Positions 1-11,890 are shown, numbered from the stretch's first letter. The stretch: DNA of 64,000 bases from Euglena gracilis (GCA_039621445.1 CP154957.1:7427196-7491195), one strand, 5' to 3'. Notes: a model not told the origin generated them from the letters alone. Made by a program: numbers and translations.

Positions 1-111
1 TGCCGCCGGAGCCAGCCGCCGGCTTAACGTGCTCTCCCCAGCGGCGTCCAGCAGATTCTCCACAATGTCGATGACCTCCTCCGTCTGGGTGGGCTCCAGC
101 ACCACCTCCCC
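1..111 (-). CDS. Exon of an unidentified gene (downstream exon, partial)
   Basis: Read on the minus strand from 111, an open frame begins GEVVLEPTQTEEVIDIVENL and stays open to the window edge. A GT-AG acceptor (..ggaag|GGGG) fits position 112. It is in phase with the donor of the exon at 1911-2063, giving a join ..GGLLG|GEVVLE... A possible donor (gttaag) follows base 29, so the exon may end there. The composition is GC-rich, like the protease exons and unlike the flanking simple repeats. I do not recognise the protein; it looks helical and acidic. Confidence 0.4.
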
Positions 112-159
112 CTTCCATCCCAGCCCGGCGGGCAAGAACCCTCATTTCAGGGCAATACG

Positions 160-162
<3 letters not shown>

Positions 163-196
<34 letters not shown>

Positions 197-207
197 TGTG
201 TGTGTGT
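163..207. repeat. (AG)n followed by (TG)n microsatellite
   Basis: About 16 AG dinucleotides run directly into TG dinucleotides, inside the putative intron between the two left-edge exons. Confidence 0.95.
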
Positions 208-289
208 TTGAGTGACCGAGGAAGCGAATGAGTGTGAGAGAGCGTGTCTGTGTTTATGTGCGATATGATGTGCTAAGATACGTTACTGT

Positions 290-435
290 ACAATGATATG
301 ATATGATATGATATGATATGATATGATATGATATGATATGATATGATACGATGCGATATGGGTATGGTTTGGTATGGTATGGTATGGTATGGTATGGTAT
401 GGTATGGAATGGTATGGTATGGTACGGTATAATAT
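290..435. repeat. GATAT and GGTAT pentamer microsatellites
   Basis: A run of about 11 GATAT units changes to about 13 GGTAT units. Degraded pentamers continue to about 580. Confidence 0.95.
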
Positions 436-593
436 GGCATGTTACACGGTATGATGTGACATGATACGATACTATACAATACGATACAACACGATATGAT
501 ACAATGCAAAATGTGATACGTTATGATGTGATAAGTTGCGATACGATCCGATCCGACCCAATCGATCCGATACGATGGCGATACGGTAAATTA

Positions 594-1342
594 CCCCTCC
601 CCCCACCTATAAGAAACCCTCCTCAATAAGAAACCCCCGCCTGTAGGAAACCCTTGGGGGATTTTCGGACCGACACCCACCTATAAGAAACCCCCACCTA
701 TAAGAAACCCTCCTCAATAAGAAACCCCCGCCTGTAGGAAACCCTTGGGGGATTTTCGGACCGACACCCACCTATAAGAAACCCCCACCTATAAGAAACC
801 CCTTGGGAGCTCTTGGTTGGCCACCTATAAGAAAACCCAAAGAATGCCATGTTAAATGGGAGCAGTGCAGCACAATTGGCAAAAGTGCTTCCCCCAGAGC
901 AATCACACGTAGCTCGAAGGCAATGCTCTATTTCTTGCGGATCTTTTTCGAACCCTGAGTTCCTTTTTCACCTTCTTCCTCCCCCTCGGTCCCTCCCTCA
1001 CTCCCCTTGTGACCATCGCATACCTCATCCGCGGAAGCAGCTCCATCACTCCACGTTTCCTCACCCCCCTCAGATTCTGACCTGTCAGACTCACAATACA
1101 CACTCTCCAAAAGACCCAGATTCACCGTCCGACATTACAAAAGACTGCAAGGAGGACGGTGACAGGATGGCGACACATGGTGACAGGTGACAGGAGCCAC
1201 CTATAAGAAACTCCCACCTACAAGAAACCTCCCGGCAATAACCTCGACACCCACCTTTCAGAAACCCCCACCTATAAGAAACCCTTTGGGTCGGTTTCCG
1301 AAACCCACCTATAAGAAACGGGTTTCTTATAGGTGGGGGGTT
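594..1342. mobile_element. C-run word-array element (word CACCTATAAGAAACCC), TA flanks
   Basis: Repeats of the word CACCTATAAGAAACC(CC) lie at 605-835 and 1198-1318, all in one orientation. The element closes with one inverted unit at 1320-1340. The ends are TA|CCCCTCCCCCC and GGGGGGTT|TA, so both flanks read TA. The same architecture occurs at 16516, 27084, 28036, 32284, 32875 and 34228 with different words. The inner 840-1190 stretch has no recognisable product. No empty site is available for this copy. Confidence 0.6.
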
Positions 1343-1458
1343 TACGATGCGTTGTGATTTGATAGATATGACATGACAAGAAGGAACACCCAAGAAGAGA
1401 GTCTGGGGAAAAGTCCGGTGAGGATCCCCACTGAGGAAGCCCCAACCATCGATTTGGA

Positions 1459-1459
1459 T

Positions 1460-1515
<56 letters not shown>

Positions 1516-1544
1516 GGCAGACAGACAGACAGACAGACAGACTG
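1459..1544. repeat. (GACA)n microsatellite
   Basis: About 20 near-perfect GACA tetramers with one GGCA interruption. The translated Asp-Arg-Gln-Thr and Cys-Leu-Ser-Val runs are artefacts of the repeat. Confidence 0.95.
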
Positions 1545-1910
1545 ACAGAGAGCGAGAGTGTGTGTGTGGACCATTGAATGTGTGAATTGATGTGTCTTGT
1601 GGATTGGACAGAACCTTATTATAAATGTGGTCAGGTAATTAATGGGGTTGGGGTTTGGGAAAAAAGGGACCGTTGCGGGCACGAAAACTCAAACAGCGAA
1701 CTTTCGGAATTGTATCCTGAAATACTTCTTTTCACACAAAAAATGTGTTTTGAATTGACCCCAAATAACGTTGGGAATCTTCATTTCCTACAACACTCAT
1801 AATGATATACCAGTTGGTCACGCAGAACCTCTTTCAGAGGCTTCACCAAAACCACTCAACTGCGCGAAACCTCCACAAAAAAAAACACATGACAGGCGTG
1901 GCTGCGGTAC

Positions 1911-2063
1911 CCCCAGCAAGCCCCCCAGCCTGGCCGCCATCATCAGCGTCCGGGCGAAGCGCAGCACTTCGACCAGCAGCTGCCCGGCCTCCGGCCCGAT
2001 GCCCTGCGTCTGGCACCGCTGGTGCAGCGCCCGCACCGCCCCGCACGCATCCGGCCCAGGCCC
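1911..2063 (-). CDS. Exon of an unidentified gene (upstream exon)
   Basis: An open minus-strand stretch of 51 codons includes RALHQRCQTQGIGPEAGQLL and then VEVLRFARTLMMAARLGGLLG. It is rich in Leu/Ala/Arg and probably alpha-helical. It is bounded by an acceptor-like aaaaag before 2063 and a donor GGG|gtaccg after 1911. It is in phase 0 with the exon at 1-111, so both probably belong to one gene running off the left edge. No family was recognised. The upstream limit is uncertain because the acceptor has no pyrimidine tract. Confidence 0.4.
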
Positions 2064-2117
2064 CTTTTTAGCAATCCCCTGGGCGGGGTCAATGCCTTTG
2101 TGCGGGGGGGGGCTTCA

Positions 2118-2222
2118 TGCAAATACATGTATGTATATGTATGTATATATATATACATATACATGTATGTATGCATATATATGTATGTATGTGTATATAT
2201 ATATATATATACATACACACAC
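2118..2222. repeat. TA/TGTA-rich microsatellite
   Basis: Alternating ATGTATGT and ATATAT blocks. Together with 2223-4437 this gives about 2.3 kb in which I see no gene, only C/G runs and AT-rich spacers. Confidence 0.85.
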
Positions 2223-5200
2223 TTCCTTCCCAACACAATCAACGAAAAATCCACGGGCAAAACGGTCCAAATAATATTTTGCCATATTTTGGCAAAACGG
2301 GTTGATTTCCAACAACAAAAGTCATTTCTGGCATCCTTGAACCATCGCCTATCCCCCAGCCACCAGATATCAATGGTTTGGTCCTGTTCTTGGCCAACCC
2401 AGCCATGACCCACACCGAAACTGAACACCATTCCCAGGGTCGAGAACCCCCCTCCCTCCGCCGCCTGCCCACCGCACCCACCAGGGGCCACCTTCCGGAA
2501 AAAGATGCCAAGCCTGGCCCCACCGCATCATGCCACGGCTGCCCTGCGCACGCGTCGCACACCCAGGAGCAGGGCGGGAGAAGCCAAGGCAGGTCCCGGG
2601 TGAAAAGAAATGAGCGGATATGGGCCGAAGCTCACAGACAAAAAGGAAACCAGAAAAACCAGAAATGCGAGTGTGGATACCCCCCAGGAAACTGTCATCC
2701 GACGGGTTGGTCGGTACCGGGGATCCTGACAGTCTCCCGGGCGGGACCCTGACAGGTTCCCGGGTAGTGCATTTCTTGGGCTTGACAGTTTCCCGGGGTA
2801 TGTTCTGGCACGTCCAACCCTCACAGCAGGGGCATTTTCCTTTTGAAAATTTTCATTATCCTGAAATCCCGTCAAAATGCCCCAAAACACCACTTTTCCC
2901 GACTGTTGCGCTTTCGGGCCCAGCAACATGCCTCCGAAGGAGGCAACAGAGGTCTGCACAATCAGAATACCCGTGGAAGGGGGGAAACTGGAAGGCGTTC
3001 GTTCTCAACCAGTGCCAGGTCGCTGTTTGACCCGATCCAAATGTGTTCAATCCCTGTGATCCTTCTCATACTGGGTGTCCGGTCTGCAGGAGGAGGCTAG
3101 GCGTGCCGCTCGGGGGGGGGGGTCCGGGACCCCCCCCCCCCGGCCGCTCACCCCCTTCTCAACCCCCCCCCGCTGTGCCTAGCCTCCGTAGAGTGGGTGC
3201 AAGGGCCAAGGGGGGGTTCACAGCCAGGCTGCGCAGAGCTGCACAAGAAGGCCTGGTTGGGGGGTCCACCTGGTGGTGGGTCGACCCAGCCACCCACCAT
3301 CACCCACTGTGACAGTCCGCAAAAGAGAATTTGACCAAAAAACCCCCCTCCCCAGGCACTGGGGGGGCCAACCATACCCAAATGTGGGGTTTGTTGTACG
3401 GAACGCAAATGTGTGTGAATCTGGTCCAAATTTGTGGCAAATTCATGCACACTTTGCTCCAAATGGTCAACAACGAGCAAATTGTCGGATATTCGACTCA
3501 CAGGTGCCCTCCGGCGCAAAAAATTTCCAGCTGCGTATGCGTGGTTTGCCGGGGCCATGCGTTTGCGACCCCCAACGAGGAAATCAATTGGCGCTGTACT
3601 TTCATTTTTGGAAAAATGAGGGGCATTGGTTCAAGTTTAAGGGAATCCAAAACTCGTCAAGAGAAGTGGCTCGCAGAATGGCACTCTCACGCCTGAAGGT
3701 ATTGAGAACATGAACTTGGGAGCCCCACCCCAACCAACCCACGAACGTTGCTCCACTGCCCATTTCCGGGCAGCCCTCCCTGCGTGGGCTGCCAGCTGAA
3801 AATCCAGCTCGGGGGACCCGCAGCGAGCACACACCAGGGTCGCCATCGGCCATGCACGCCGAGAGAGGGCGGGTGGGCTGTACACCGGGGGGGGGGGGGC
3901 AGACAACTGGTTGAACCCCGAAAATGGAACGTGCAGCCTGGGCAACACGCAACAGATTTCGCGATTTCATTTTTGCTTGGTCAGAGAAAAATTCTCTCAG
4001 AATGAATTTATTTTTTTGGTTTTCAAAGGAACTTTGATGTTTTGAAGCACCTTAGGCGGAGCGGCGCAAAGGCAAGGCTTGAGACAGGGGTCCAAATCAG
4101 GGTTGATCTGAGGGCCAGGGGCACCTTATGCAAAATAAATTAAAAAAAAAACTCTGCTGCCCCAGCACGGTCAATGCAAACATCCACCAAAAAAATGACC
4201 GAAAAAAAGGGCCATGTTTCGGGAAAAATGGGCAACTTCTGGCAAAAAAAAAGATTTCTGGACCATCGCCCATCAACCCAAAACATCAACAACTGTGTTC
4301 TCCTTTTAATTTTCACCCTGGTCGAGCCCCAGTTCCTTGGCGCTGGCCGGCCTCAGGCCCAAGGGCAGTCCTTGAGGGACTACAGAAAAAAGAGGGAAAA
4401 TCCCGTCCCTCATGGATCACCCTGCGGAGGGCAGGTTCTTAGGCGGCCTAACTCGCACTTAGCTTTGAAAATGACTGTAAATTTGCACCGATGCGCAATC
4501 CTGTAAAAAGTTTTGTTTTTGAACACCAAAGCCTGAGACTTGGGAAAGCCTGCATTAATGTCTCCCTGCACCCCCACGGCCTGGGGAAAAAACTGACGAC
4601 TTGTAACTCCACTGCGCAGTTGCACTTTAGCGCAACGATTTTTTCATTACAAAAAATAATACACATTGCACTTTAGTGCAAATCATTTTTTTTGTAATTC
4701 AGCACGTTGTTGACCATTGTCGCACTTGCGCAATAATAACAACTTATATGTCAACATGTGTTTCCATTGCGCAGCAGCGCAATGGGCAGGTATGTGAAGA
4801 ATGGAAATTTAAGAGTTATATTGCGCCAAAGCGCAATAGAAATACATTTTTAAAACAGAAATGAGTAAAAACACATTGCGCCAACACGCAAAATTTTCTG
4901 AAGACAGGAGTAATGAATGTCCTGTGTTAGACCGTAGATACATGAAACGCTTACAACAAACAGTGTTTGACTTTTAAAAAACCAAGCCCTGACCTAGCGA
5001 TGCATGATCTCTCCAAAAAGCCAATACCCATGTATCACTGGCGTATCAGTTGTGTGTCCGTGTCAGACGGCCATTGACATCTATTAAGGCTGCATAATTT
5101 TTAGGAATGCCATTGAACTTTCCCCCGAAATGCAGCTGCTGCGTTTATATGTTATGTTCACTTTTCTTGAACCACTGAGCTGTCACTTTCGCTCTCACAG

Positions 5201-6426
5201 GGCTGTGAAATAAGCATCAGGATGATTTGTAACAACAGTTGTAGACTTGTCAGTTGAGTGTTTTGCAGGCGGGTGCTTTGTCTCAGAGGTGTTGTGCCTG
5301 TCTACAACCCTGTTGTGTCTGGACATAGAATCACCAAACCCAGGCTTTTGCATCCCACTGTGAACAACTTAAAAAATTCGCGATATTCTTCTAATAAAAA
5401 TTGAACTTCAATTGTTCTGCATGCTCTGTAACTTATGTCTTCCTCTTCAGTGAACACAACAACTTGTTGGCAAACCTCTATCGTCTCGTTGTATTTGCAC
5501 ACTCTACAACCACTACTTGTTGACTGATTTGGGCCAGATCAACTTGTCACAGCTGTTCAGAGTCTCTCCTCGGGGGTGACTGCAACTGTTAATTTTCCCT
5601 TGTGTGTGTGTGTGTGTGTGTTCTGTTGTTTCATCATTACTTCCCAATAAACAGACCAAATCCGAATATTCAGTTGTGTGAGTGAGTGTACACCGAAAGC
5701 TCTGTGTGATGCCAAGGATTCTGCAATGTTTTTTTTACCAAACAAATAGACTTTCCCACGGTTCATGAATACAATTGCCACATATATCTCACCTGATTTT
5801 CCTGACTTTTTTTTGGCCTGTTGTATTAGAACAAAGAATTTCAGAAAACGCATCCTTGAATACAACAATTATGCATTGTGCCCTGTGCGCAATGCGTAAT
5901 TGCAGTACTGTACCTCTGTCTTCTTCCTGAAGGATTTTCACACCGCCCAAGTGCACTGCTTTGCTTTTTGCCATTGCTGACATCAATGAAATCACTGCCT
6001 TCAACATCTGCACAATGCAGTGTTCTGTTTCAATTTTGCGCATGCGCGCAATATGTTGTTGTCCCTGATCTGAAACACGTACGTGAAGAGACTCGAAGCA
6101 TTATCATGGTTATAGACAGGGTCAGATATGGATTAAAGCTTAGATCCTTATCAATGAGTCGGGGGGCAGTGAGTTTCAGAAGAACACACACCTGGTTAAC
6201 ATGATGTTTGAAATGACCTACAGTGGACTGCACACAACTGTATTGCGTGGTAGTGCAATACAGTTGTTTTGCGCTAATACACAATACAATTGATTTGTGC
6301 TAACACGTAATATAATTGTATTGCGCTAACACGCGAATCAACTGTATTCACAATCTCAATTCTTCCCACCGTGTGAACCGTTTTTGTGCTACCTTATTTC
6401 AATTTTGCTGGTGTCCATGCTTACTG

Positions 6427-6602
6427 CAGGAGTGCAGGTGGACAGTCCACTCCTTAACCTGGTCATCCAGGTGGCGTATACTCACGCCCCCCTGTGCTCC
6501 GAGGATGGTCAGTCGCTGCTGGAGGAGCTTCGCCGTGAGCCTCGTCGATGCCGCACTGAACTTCTGCTCAAGGACTCCTGGGCCATGTGCAGGGCTCTCT
6601 GA
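6427..6602 (+). pseudogene. Coding fragment in the 4438 element, exon-like piece 1
   Basis: After an acceptor-like ctgcag (about 6430) an open frame reads VQVDSPLLNLVIQVAYTHAP and continues through a charged LLEELRREPRRC segment to a stop at 6600. The next plausible coding block (about 6650-6892, ending in TRPGNHW|gtaatg) is in another frame. I do not recognise the protein. It may be the element's own product or captured host sequence. Confidence 0.35.
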
Positions 6603-7097
6603 CTCTCCTGGACCATGTACAGGGCTCTCCGCCCGGCTGCCGCAGGCCCCCGTCTGGTGGGAGGAGCGCTGGGAGGAGGTGAGGTCGTTTCACCACCGGG
6701 CTGTGGGGGTGGAGGTGCTGAGGCCAGGGGGTGTGGATGGGTGGGGGCTGGAGGGGTGGTGCCCAGGCTTCCAGAGGAGCTGCCCAGGCACGTGCTGGTC
6801 TACGCCTCCGCTGGGCAGGCCCCGCAGGCAGCACTGGACGTGCAACTCTCGGCTGTCGAGGTCGGGCCGCAAACCCGCCCTGGCAATCACTGGTAATGGT
6901 GCGGTTTTTTTGTCCTCCTGCCACATGAACAGCTGCAGTGGAAACTAAAAAAAAACATTCAGAATATGTCTGAATACAGTAGAGATCAATCCAAAAAAAT
7001 GACGTGTTAGAAAAAAAATCTAAAACAATAGCGCCAACACGCAATGCTCTCAGATTCTGTTCTCAGGTGAGCATTCTGTCAATTGACTTCCAGACAC

Positions 7098-7308
7098 TGC
7101 CTTGCGAGCCAAGTACTCCGGAACGCCGGCAGTATCCCGGTGGCCCTGTTCGGGCAGTCCGGAGCGGTGGAAGCTGCGGACATTCGCCGGCTGGCTCTAG
7201 GGAGGGAGTCCATCAGCATGGACGGATGGGTCCGCATCGGCGAGGGCCTGCAGAGGCGGCTGGTGAAGCAGCAGCTGCATGGTCCTGGTGACCTGGAGCG
7301 CAGCTGGG
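7098..7308 (+). pseudogene. Coding fragment in the 4438 element, exon-like piece 2
   Basis: An acceptor-like cttccag precedes an open frame containing LRNAGSIPVALFGQSGAVEA, then DIRRLALGRESISMDGWVRI, ending LERSW|gtgtgt. Next, cacgtctcag|TTGCCG at 7468 opens further sequence in the same phase (LPLVGLWDVESG..). The coding-like composition (G/C at third positions) is clear. No domain was recognised. Confidence 0.4.
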
Positions 7309-7467
7309 TGTGTTGTCACTTCAAGTGTACTGTTATCTGATGACATCCTGTGGTCGTTGAGCCTGTGAAAGCTGGTGATTACGTTACATGCCTTGTGCTG
7401 CAGTTGTCAGTTAGGTTGCGCGTTAGCGCAATACAAAAAGTCCTTGTGGATTTTTTTTTTCACGTCT

Positions 7468-8668
7468 CAGTTGCCGCTGGTCGGCCTCTGGGACGTGGAG
7501 AGTGGAGAGTCCGGCGGGCGCTGTGACTTCCTCTGCTGCGGCGCCTGGTTCTGCGGCTGGAGGTTTGCACTGGGACCCTCGAGTGGCTGTGGAGGAGGGT
7601 CCTGAGTTGGACGAAAGAAGGAGTGGAGGGCCTGCTGCTCCAAAGTGGGGACCTGACACTGGCTGCAAGGCTGACCGCCTGGGGAAGCAAGCCACCGGTT
7701 CGTGTCGTGGGAGTGACGGATGGAGCCGCAGAAACAGGGCAGCTGGAGGCGGCGGTGGACCGCATCTCCAAGCAAGCGCAGCTCCCTCTCCCAGTGGCGA
7801 AGGCGATGCCGCCCCTGATGGCCAAACGCCATCGAGACGTGCGCACCGATGTGGTCTCCCCTGGAGAATGCCGCCGTCTCCGACCGGTTGAAGCACCCGG
7901 AGGAAGAAGCGAAGCGCAGAAAAGCGCAGCAGGAGGAGGCACATCGGCGGAAGGCAGTGGGTGAGGAGAAGAAGAAGAAGGGGAAAGAAAAAGCAACGGC
8001 GAAGGGGAAGGCGCCGAAGCGGAAGCGGTCAGAGGCAGAGGGTGAGGCTGGGGCTGTGGAGGGTTAAGATCCGGCCTTGAAGAGCAAGGCCGCAGCACTG
8101 CTGGAGAACTACATGAAAAACAAGCAGAAGCGGAAGCTCCTGGCGCAGGCTGTCCATGGAAAGGAAGCGAAAGGGTAGTCCCTGGTGGTGGAGGAGGAAG
8201 GTAATGAAGAGGAGGAAGAGGAGAAGGAAGCAGAAAGGGAGGCTGCAGGTGAGGAATAACAGAAGAACAGAAGAACAGGAGGAGGAGAAGGAAGATCCCA
8301 GGTCGGAGGAGGCTGTCGTGGCGGCTCCAAAGGAGGAGTCCCAGGTGGTGGTGCCCCAGCCGGAGGCCCCCGTGGATGTGGAGGAGGAGGTGGTGGTGGT
8401 GGTGGAGGAGCCTGTCTCCCCGAAGAAGGATCCCCGGGTGCTGGCTTGGCAGCACCACGGGCTGACCGGCGCACCCGGCCAGGACCAGGCCCTGAAGGGC
8501 CCGCTGTCCGCCGCCCTGATGCCGGGGTTCAAGCCGCCGGCCGCGCTGAAGCCTGCTGCAGGAGCCTTGTCGACCGCCGCCGCAGGCAAGCCTGCTGCAA
8601 AGGAGAGCGCTGGCGCTGGACCCCCGGCTGCAGCGGAGGCGGAGGGAGCCCTGAACCCTGAGCCCTGA
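7468..8668 (+). pseudogene. Lys/Glu-rich, Ala/Pro-rich C-terminal region with frame breaks
   Basis: Coding-like sequence jumps frame several times: LAARLTAWGSKPPVRVVGVT (from about 7650), then a basic segment with KRRKAQQEEAHRRKAVGEEK (about 7915-8060), then EEPVSPKKDPRVLAWQHHGL and an Ala/Pro-rich tail to the stop at 8666-8668. The frame of the basic segment meets TAA 8065-8067, TAG 8176-8178 and TAA 8257-8259, each lying just before a possible AG acceptor. Either this is a decayed gene with indels, or very short introns (about 22-31 nt) are being missed. KKRK clusters suggest a nuclear protein if it is functional. Confidence 0.4.
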
Positions 8669-9431
8669 GCCCTGAGCGGCACCGGGGTGCCGTGGCTGGC
8701 TCCAAGAAGTGAGTCGCAGCGGTGGGGTGTGCTGCCATGTTGTTCCCTACTGAGTCGTTCTGGTACATCACCCATCTGGCATTGCGTCAAAGAGAAAATC
8801 CACGTGTCCCGGAGTTCAAATCCAGGGGTTTGAACATTTATCAACATGGTGCACAGGCTGAAAAACACCAAAATTGGGCCTGTTCCCCGGGTCCCAAACG
8901 ATGCACACACTTCTGTGGAGGGTCTCCGCGGAACCAGAGGGTCAAAAGTGTGGGTTTCACCACCGGGCCTCAAAAAGTTTGGACATTTGCGCTCAAGCGC
9001 AAGCTAAAAATCAAAACCTTATATGCGAGTTTGGCCGCCTAAGAGGTTGGGGGGGGTTGGCCCCTCCTGGGCCGGGCTGGGCTCCCCCACCTGCGGCCGG
9101 GCCAGAAAAACTTCCTCAAAAACCGCAGCTGACCAACCAACGCACCCATCTGTGAGCAAAAAAAGGTTGAGAAAAAAAGCAAACGGGCTTGAGGACAAGA
9201 AGAGGAACCACTGCTCCTGACACAGATGGCATAAAATGGAGCCCCCACACTTCAGTGTGGGGTACTGTGGGGGGTATGTGGGGTACCATTTTTTTGGCGC
9301 TTTCTTTCCAAAAAAAAGATGAACCATCTTTCCAGAGACACAGCCTGACGTCCCCATGCATACATCACCCATTGTCTGAGAACCGGAAAATTTGGGTAAA
9401 AACCAGGGGGGTGGTGCTCGGTCGGTAAATC

Positions 9432-9463
<32 letters not shown>
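9432..9463. repeat. (CAG)n microsatellite
   Basis: Ten CAG triplets lie at the left edge of the duplication unit. The unit-2 equivalent (33283-33297) has only CAGCTGTGGCAGCAG. Confidence 0.95.
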
Positions 9464-9466
<3 letters not shown>

Positions 9467-9816
9467 GTAAGAGGTCCTGATTTTAATGATATCAATTCTT
9501 TACGTCGCAGACAGGTAGGGCCCGAAAATGTGGCTCAGACCACACGTTTTGCCGCAGCCATCACACTCTCATAACGCTCTGGACAGTCAATGTCAAAAGG
9601 GCACCAATGGGAGGAATACAATACAGCGACGCGCCTGGCAGAACGCGCTGCAGGCACATCGCAAACAAAGCTGGTGGTGCAGGGCGGACTTGTGAATAAT
9701 CAGCAAAGCATTAACATTTTAAAATCAGCCAAAAAAATGCAAACCATAATTTGTTATGATGCCTTTCATTAATCCTGCTGTCAGTAATGGAAATCTCGCT
9801 GTCGAAAATCATTGAA

Positions 9817-9901
9817 GCCTGCCCATGACGGGTGGCGAGGGCATGGGCTTGGGCTCCAGCGAAGTGCCCCCTCAGCCAAGCAGCCACAAAGCAGCAACCC
9901 C
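9817..9901. other. GC-rich conserved spacer block, copy 1
   Basis: About 85 bp starting CCTGCCCATGACGGGTGGCG is nearly identical in the three spacers (also about 33682-33767 and 58210-58295) while neighbouring AT-rich sequence has drifted. Substitutions do not favour one reading frame, so a structured RNA or regulatory DNA is as likely as an exon. Confidence 0.4.
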
Positions 9902-10205
9902 AAGCAAGAAAGTTGTTGGCTAGGGTTTGATGCCAAATGACGTGAATCAGAGTGCATAAATGATACCACATTTGTTATGGCATACAGTATGAAAATAGAA
10001 AATGAAGAATATTTTATTAAATTAGTTTTTCTCATTACTTGACATATTATATATTACATTGATATAAACTATATTACAAAAATATATTCATAGATTTCAA
10101 TAACCGACACATATAACATGACATTAATAATCTATATATTATGTATTACAATTAATATATAATTTCATTTAATTAATTTTTAATTATCCAGCAACAAACT
10201 ATTAT

Positions 10206-10392
10206 ATTTGTTATTTATTCATTTATTCATTAATTCATCCATTCATTCATTCAGTCGTTCGTTCATTCATTCATTCATTCATTTATTTATCTATCTGTTT
10301 ATTGATATATCTATTTATCTACTAATTTATTTGTTTATTTATTTATTTGCTTATTTGTTTGTTTTTTTGGTTGGTCGTTTGTCTATTTGTTT

Positions 10393-10432
<40 letters not shown>

Positions 10433-10463
10433 CCACCACCACCACCACCACCACCACCACCAC
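10206..10463. repeat. TTCA/TTTA, then (ATC)n, then (ACC)n tract
   Basis: A degenerate ATTC/TTAT tetramer tract passes into about 12 ATC triplets (10394-10430) and about 11 ACC triplets (10431-10463). It is absent from the other two spacers. Confidence 0.9.
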
Positions 10464-10844
10464 CATTATCGTCCCGGGATCAGGAAAAGCCGACCCCGCC
10501 CCCAAACACACGTGATTCCTTAAGAATTAACTGGTTATGCGAATGAGAGATGGGCATTGAGATCAACATATATAAATCAATATTAATGGGAAGCAATGCT
10601 GGTGCATACGTCCTCATTCTCAAACCCTGCCTTCGTTCTATGCTAATTTTATTGTGACAGCAGTCACCATTCCCACACAGGCTGCCATGCTTTCCACAGA
10701 ATGAGGGTGTGACGCCGTGGGAACGGTCGGAGACGGGAGGATGCGTGCCGCTCCGGGGTTGGGGAGATCGTCCTTGAAATTGGGGGCATACGACCCCCCC
10801 CCCTGGTCGGAGGTTGTAGGAACCTGGTTGGTGGACAAGGGTAG

Positions 10845-11890
10845 TCAATTTGTTGCTGAAATCCAGACCACAAATTGATCCCCCAAATGGTCCAAATTTC
10901 CGTGCTACAAACACTGTTTTTGGCGAAATGTGTTTGTGTTTTGTATGCTTATTTGTATGCTGTGTTTAATGTGATGCTATGCCACCCCTGCAGTTTTTGA
11001 GAGCATCTTAGAAACCTTTCATAAGTGGCCAGGGGTTATTTTTTATATTTAAGGTTTTTTTTAAAAAAAATAAGGCATTTAAGCACTTTTTAAGGCTTTT
11101 TAAGGCTTTTCTCCAAAGGTTTTAAATTTTTTTTCTCTGTTATTCTCCAATAGCGGCCAGGGCATCAAATGTGGTCTAAAATCAAAAGTTGAAAGAACAC
11201 ATTTTTCTGGGTTTTGGGTGGATAGACAATGTTCCAAGGATGCCAGAAATCAATTTCCTTCTGGAGTTCGCTTGATTTTTGCTGAGATTTTGCGGCTTCT
11301 AAGATTTTTAAAGTTTTTCAAGGAAAACTATTCTTTGACCATTTTATTAATCACTTTGTCTCGCCGGCTGTCCCAAACTGTATTTCTCTCAACTTTGGCT
11401 TGGGGGAGGGGCGTTGCCTGGGGGAAATATCTGCTTGCCCCCCCCCCCGAGATCTTAACAAAACCCCTGCCTGGAGGAGTCCACCACCACGTCACCCACA
11501 AGCATTATTTCTTAGGGGTTCTTTTTATGTGCGTGTTTTTTCCCTTGCAAATTTGGATGAAATATTGCATCCTGGATAAATCAGCTTTTTGCCGGGTTTT
11601 GGGACTGGCCAGGTTTAGCCTGGCAGCTAGCTGGACCCCCCACCAACCCTGACTCACCGTCCCCCACTTGGGAGGGGTCCACCTACCACCTTTTTTGGAG
11701 CCAAGACTTTTTCCCCATCCAGATGGCTGACACCCCCATGGGTTCTTCAAACCCCTGCGACCAAGCCTCCCCATTTTTATATGGGAGCCTTTTTGCCAAA
11801 GAGAATCCTTCAGCGCCGTCAAGTGTTCCCTTGCCGAATGCGGGTAGCCCTGCCCTCGCACCACAACTGCATCCCATCCCCAACCCCGGA
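10845..11890. other. Block inverted relative to units 2 and 3
   Basis: This sequence is the reverse complement of about 59150-60152. For example, 10850 reads TCAATTTGTTGCTGAAATCC against GGATTTCAGCAACAAATTGA at 60130. The text around 11230 (ACAATGTTCCAAGGATGCCA) is the complement of the block near 59800. Flanking blocks keep direct orientation, so only about 1 kb was flipped. Confidence 0.75.

Larger units (their letters stand above)
4438..9043. mobile_element. 4.6-kb TIR element, CTTAGGCGGCC family, 5-bp TSD (AGGTT)
   Basis: The left end CTTAGGCGGCCTAACTCGCA and the right end (reverse complement CTTAGGCGGCCAAACTCGCA) are inverted repeats matching at 19 of 20 bases. They are flanked by the direct repeat AGGTT at 4433-4437 and 9044-9048. 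The interior carries repeated TTGCGC..GCGCAA motifs (for example 4600-4870, 6040-6330, 7410-7430) and a damaged plus-strand coding region at about 6420-8668. Two further family members (18347-22295 and 49487-52948) also have 5-bp duplications. The superfamily was not identified; 5-bp duplications are known for Transib, but the termini here do not begin CAC. Confidence 0.75.

Noticed and set aside
8065-8259. Stop-codon reassignment (UAA/UAG as glutamine)
   Set aside because: The protease exons use ordinary codons and end at TAA at the family-expected length; the in-frame stops are confined to a degenerate element ORF.
9590-9772. Possible small protein conserved in three spacers (GHxWEEYNTATRLAE..)
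   Set aside because: Differences between the copies are mostly amino-acid changing (K/T, Q/R, R/C, T/R, V/A), so there is no sign of protein-level selection. The similarity is explained by segmental duplication.
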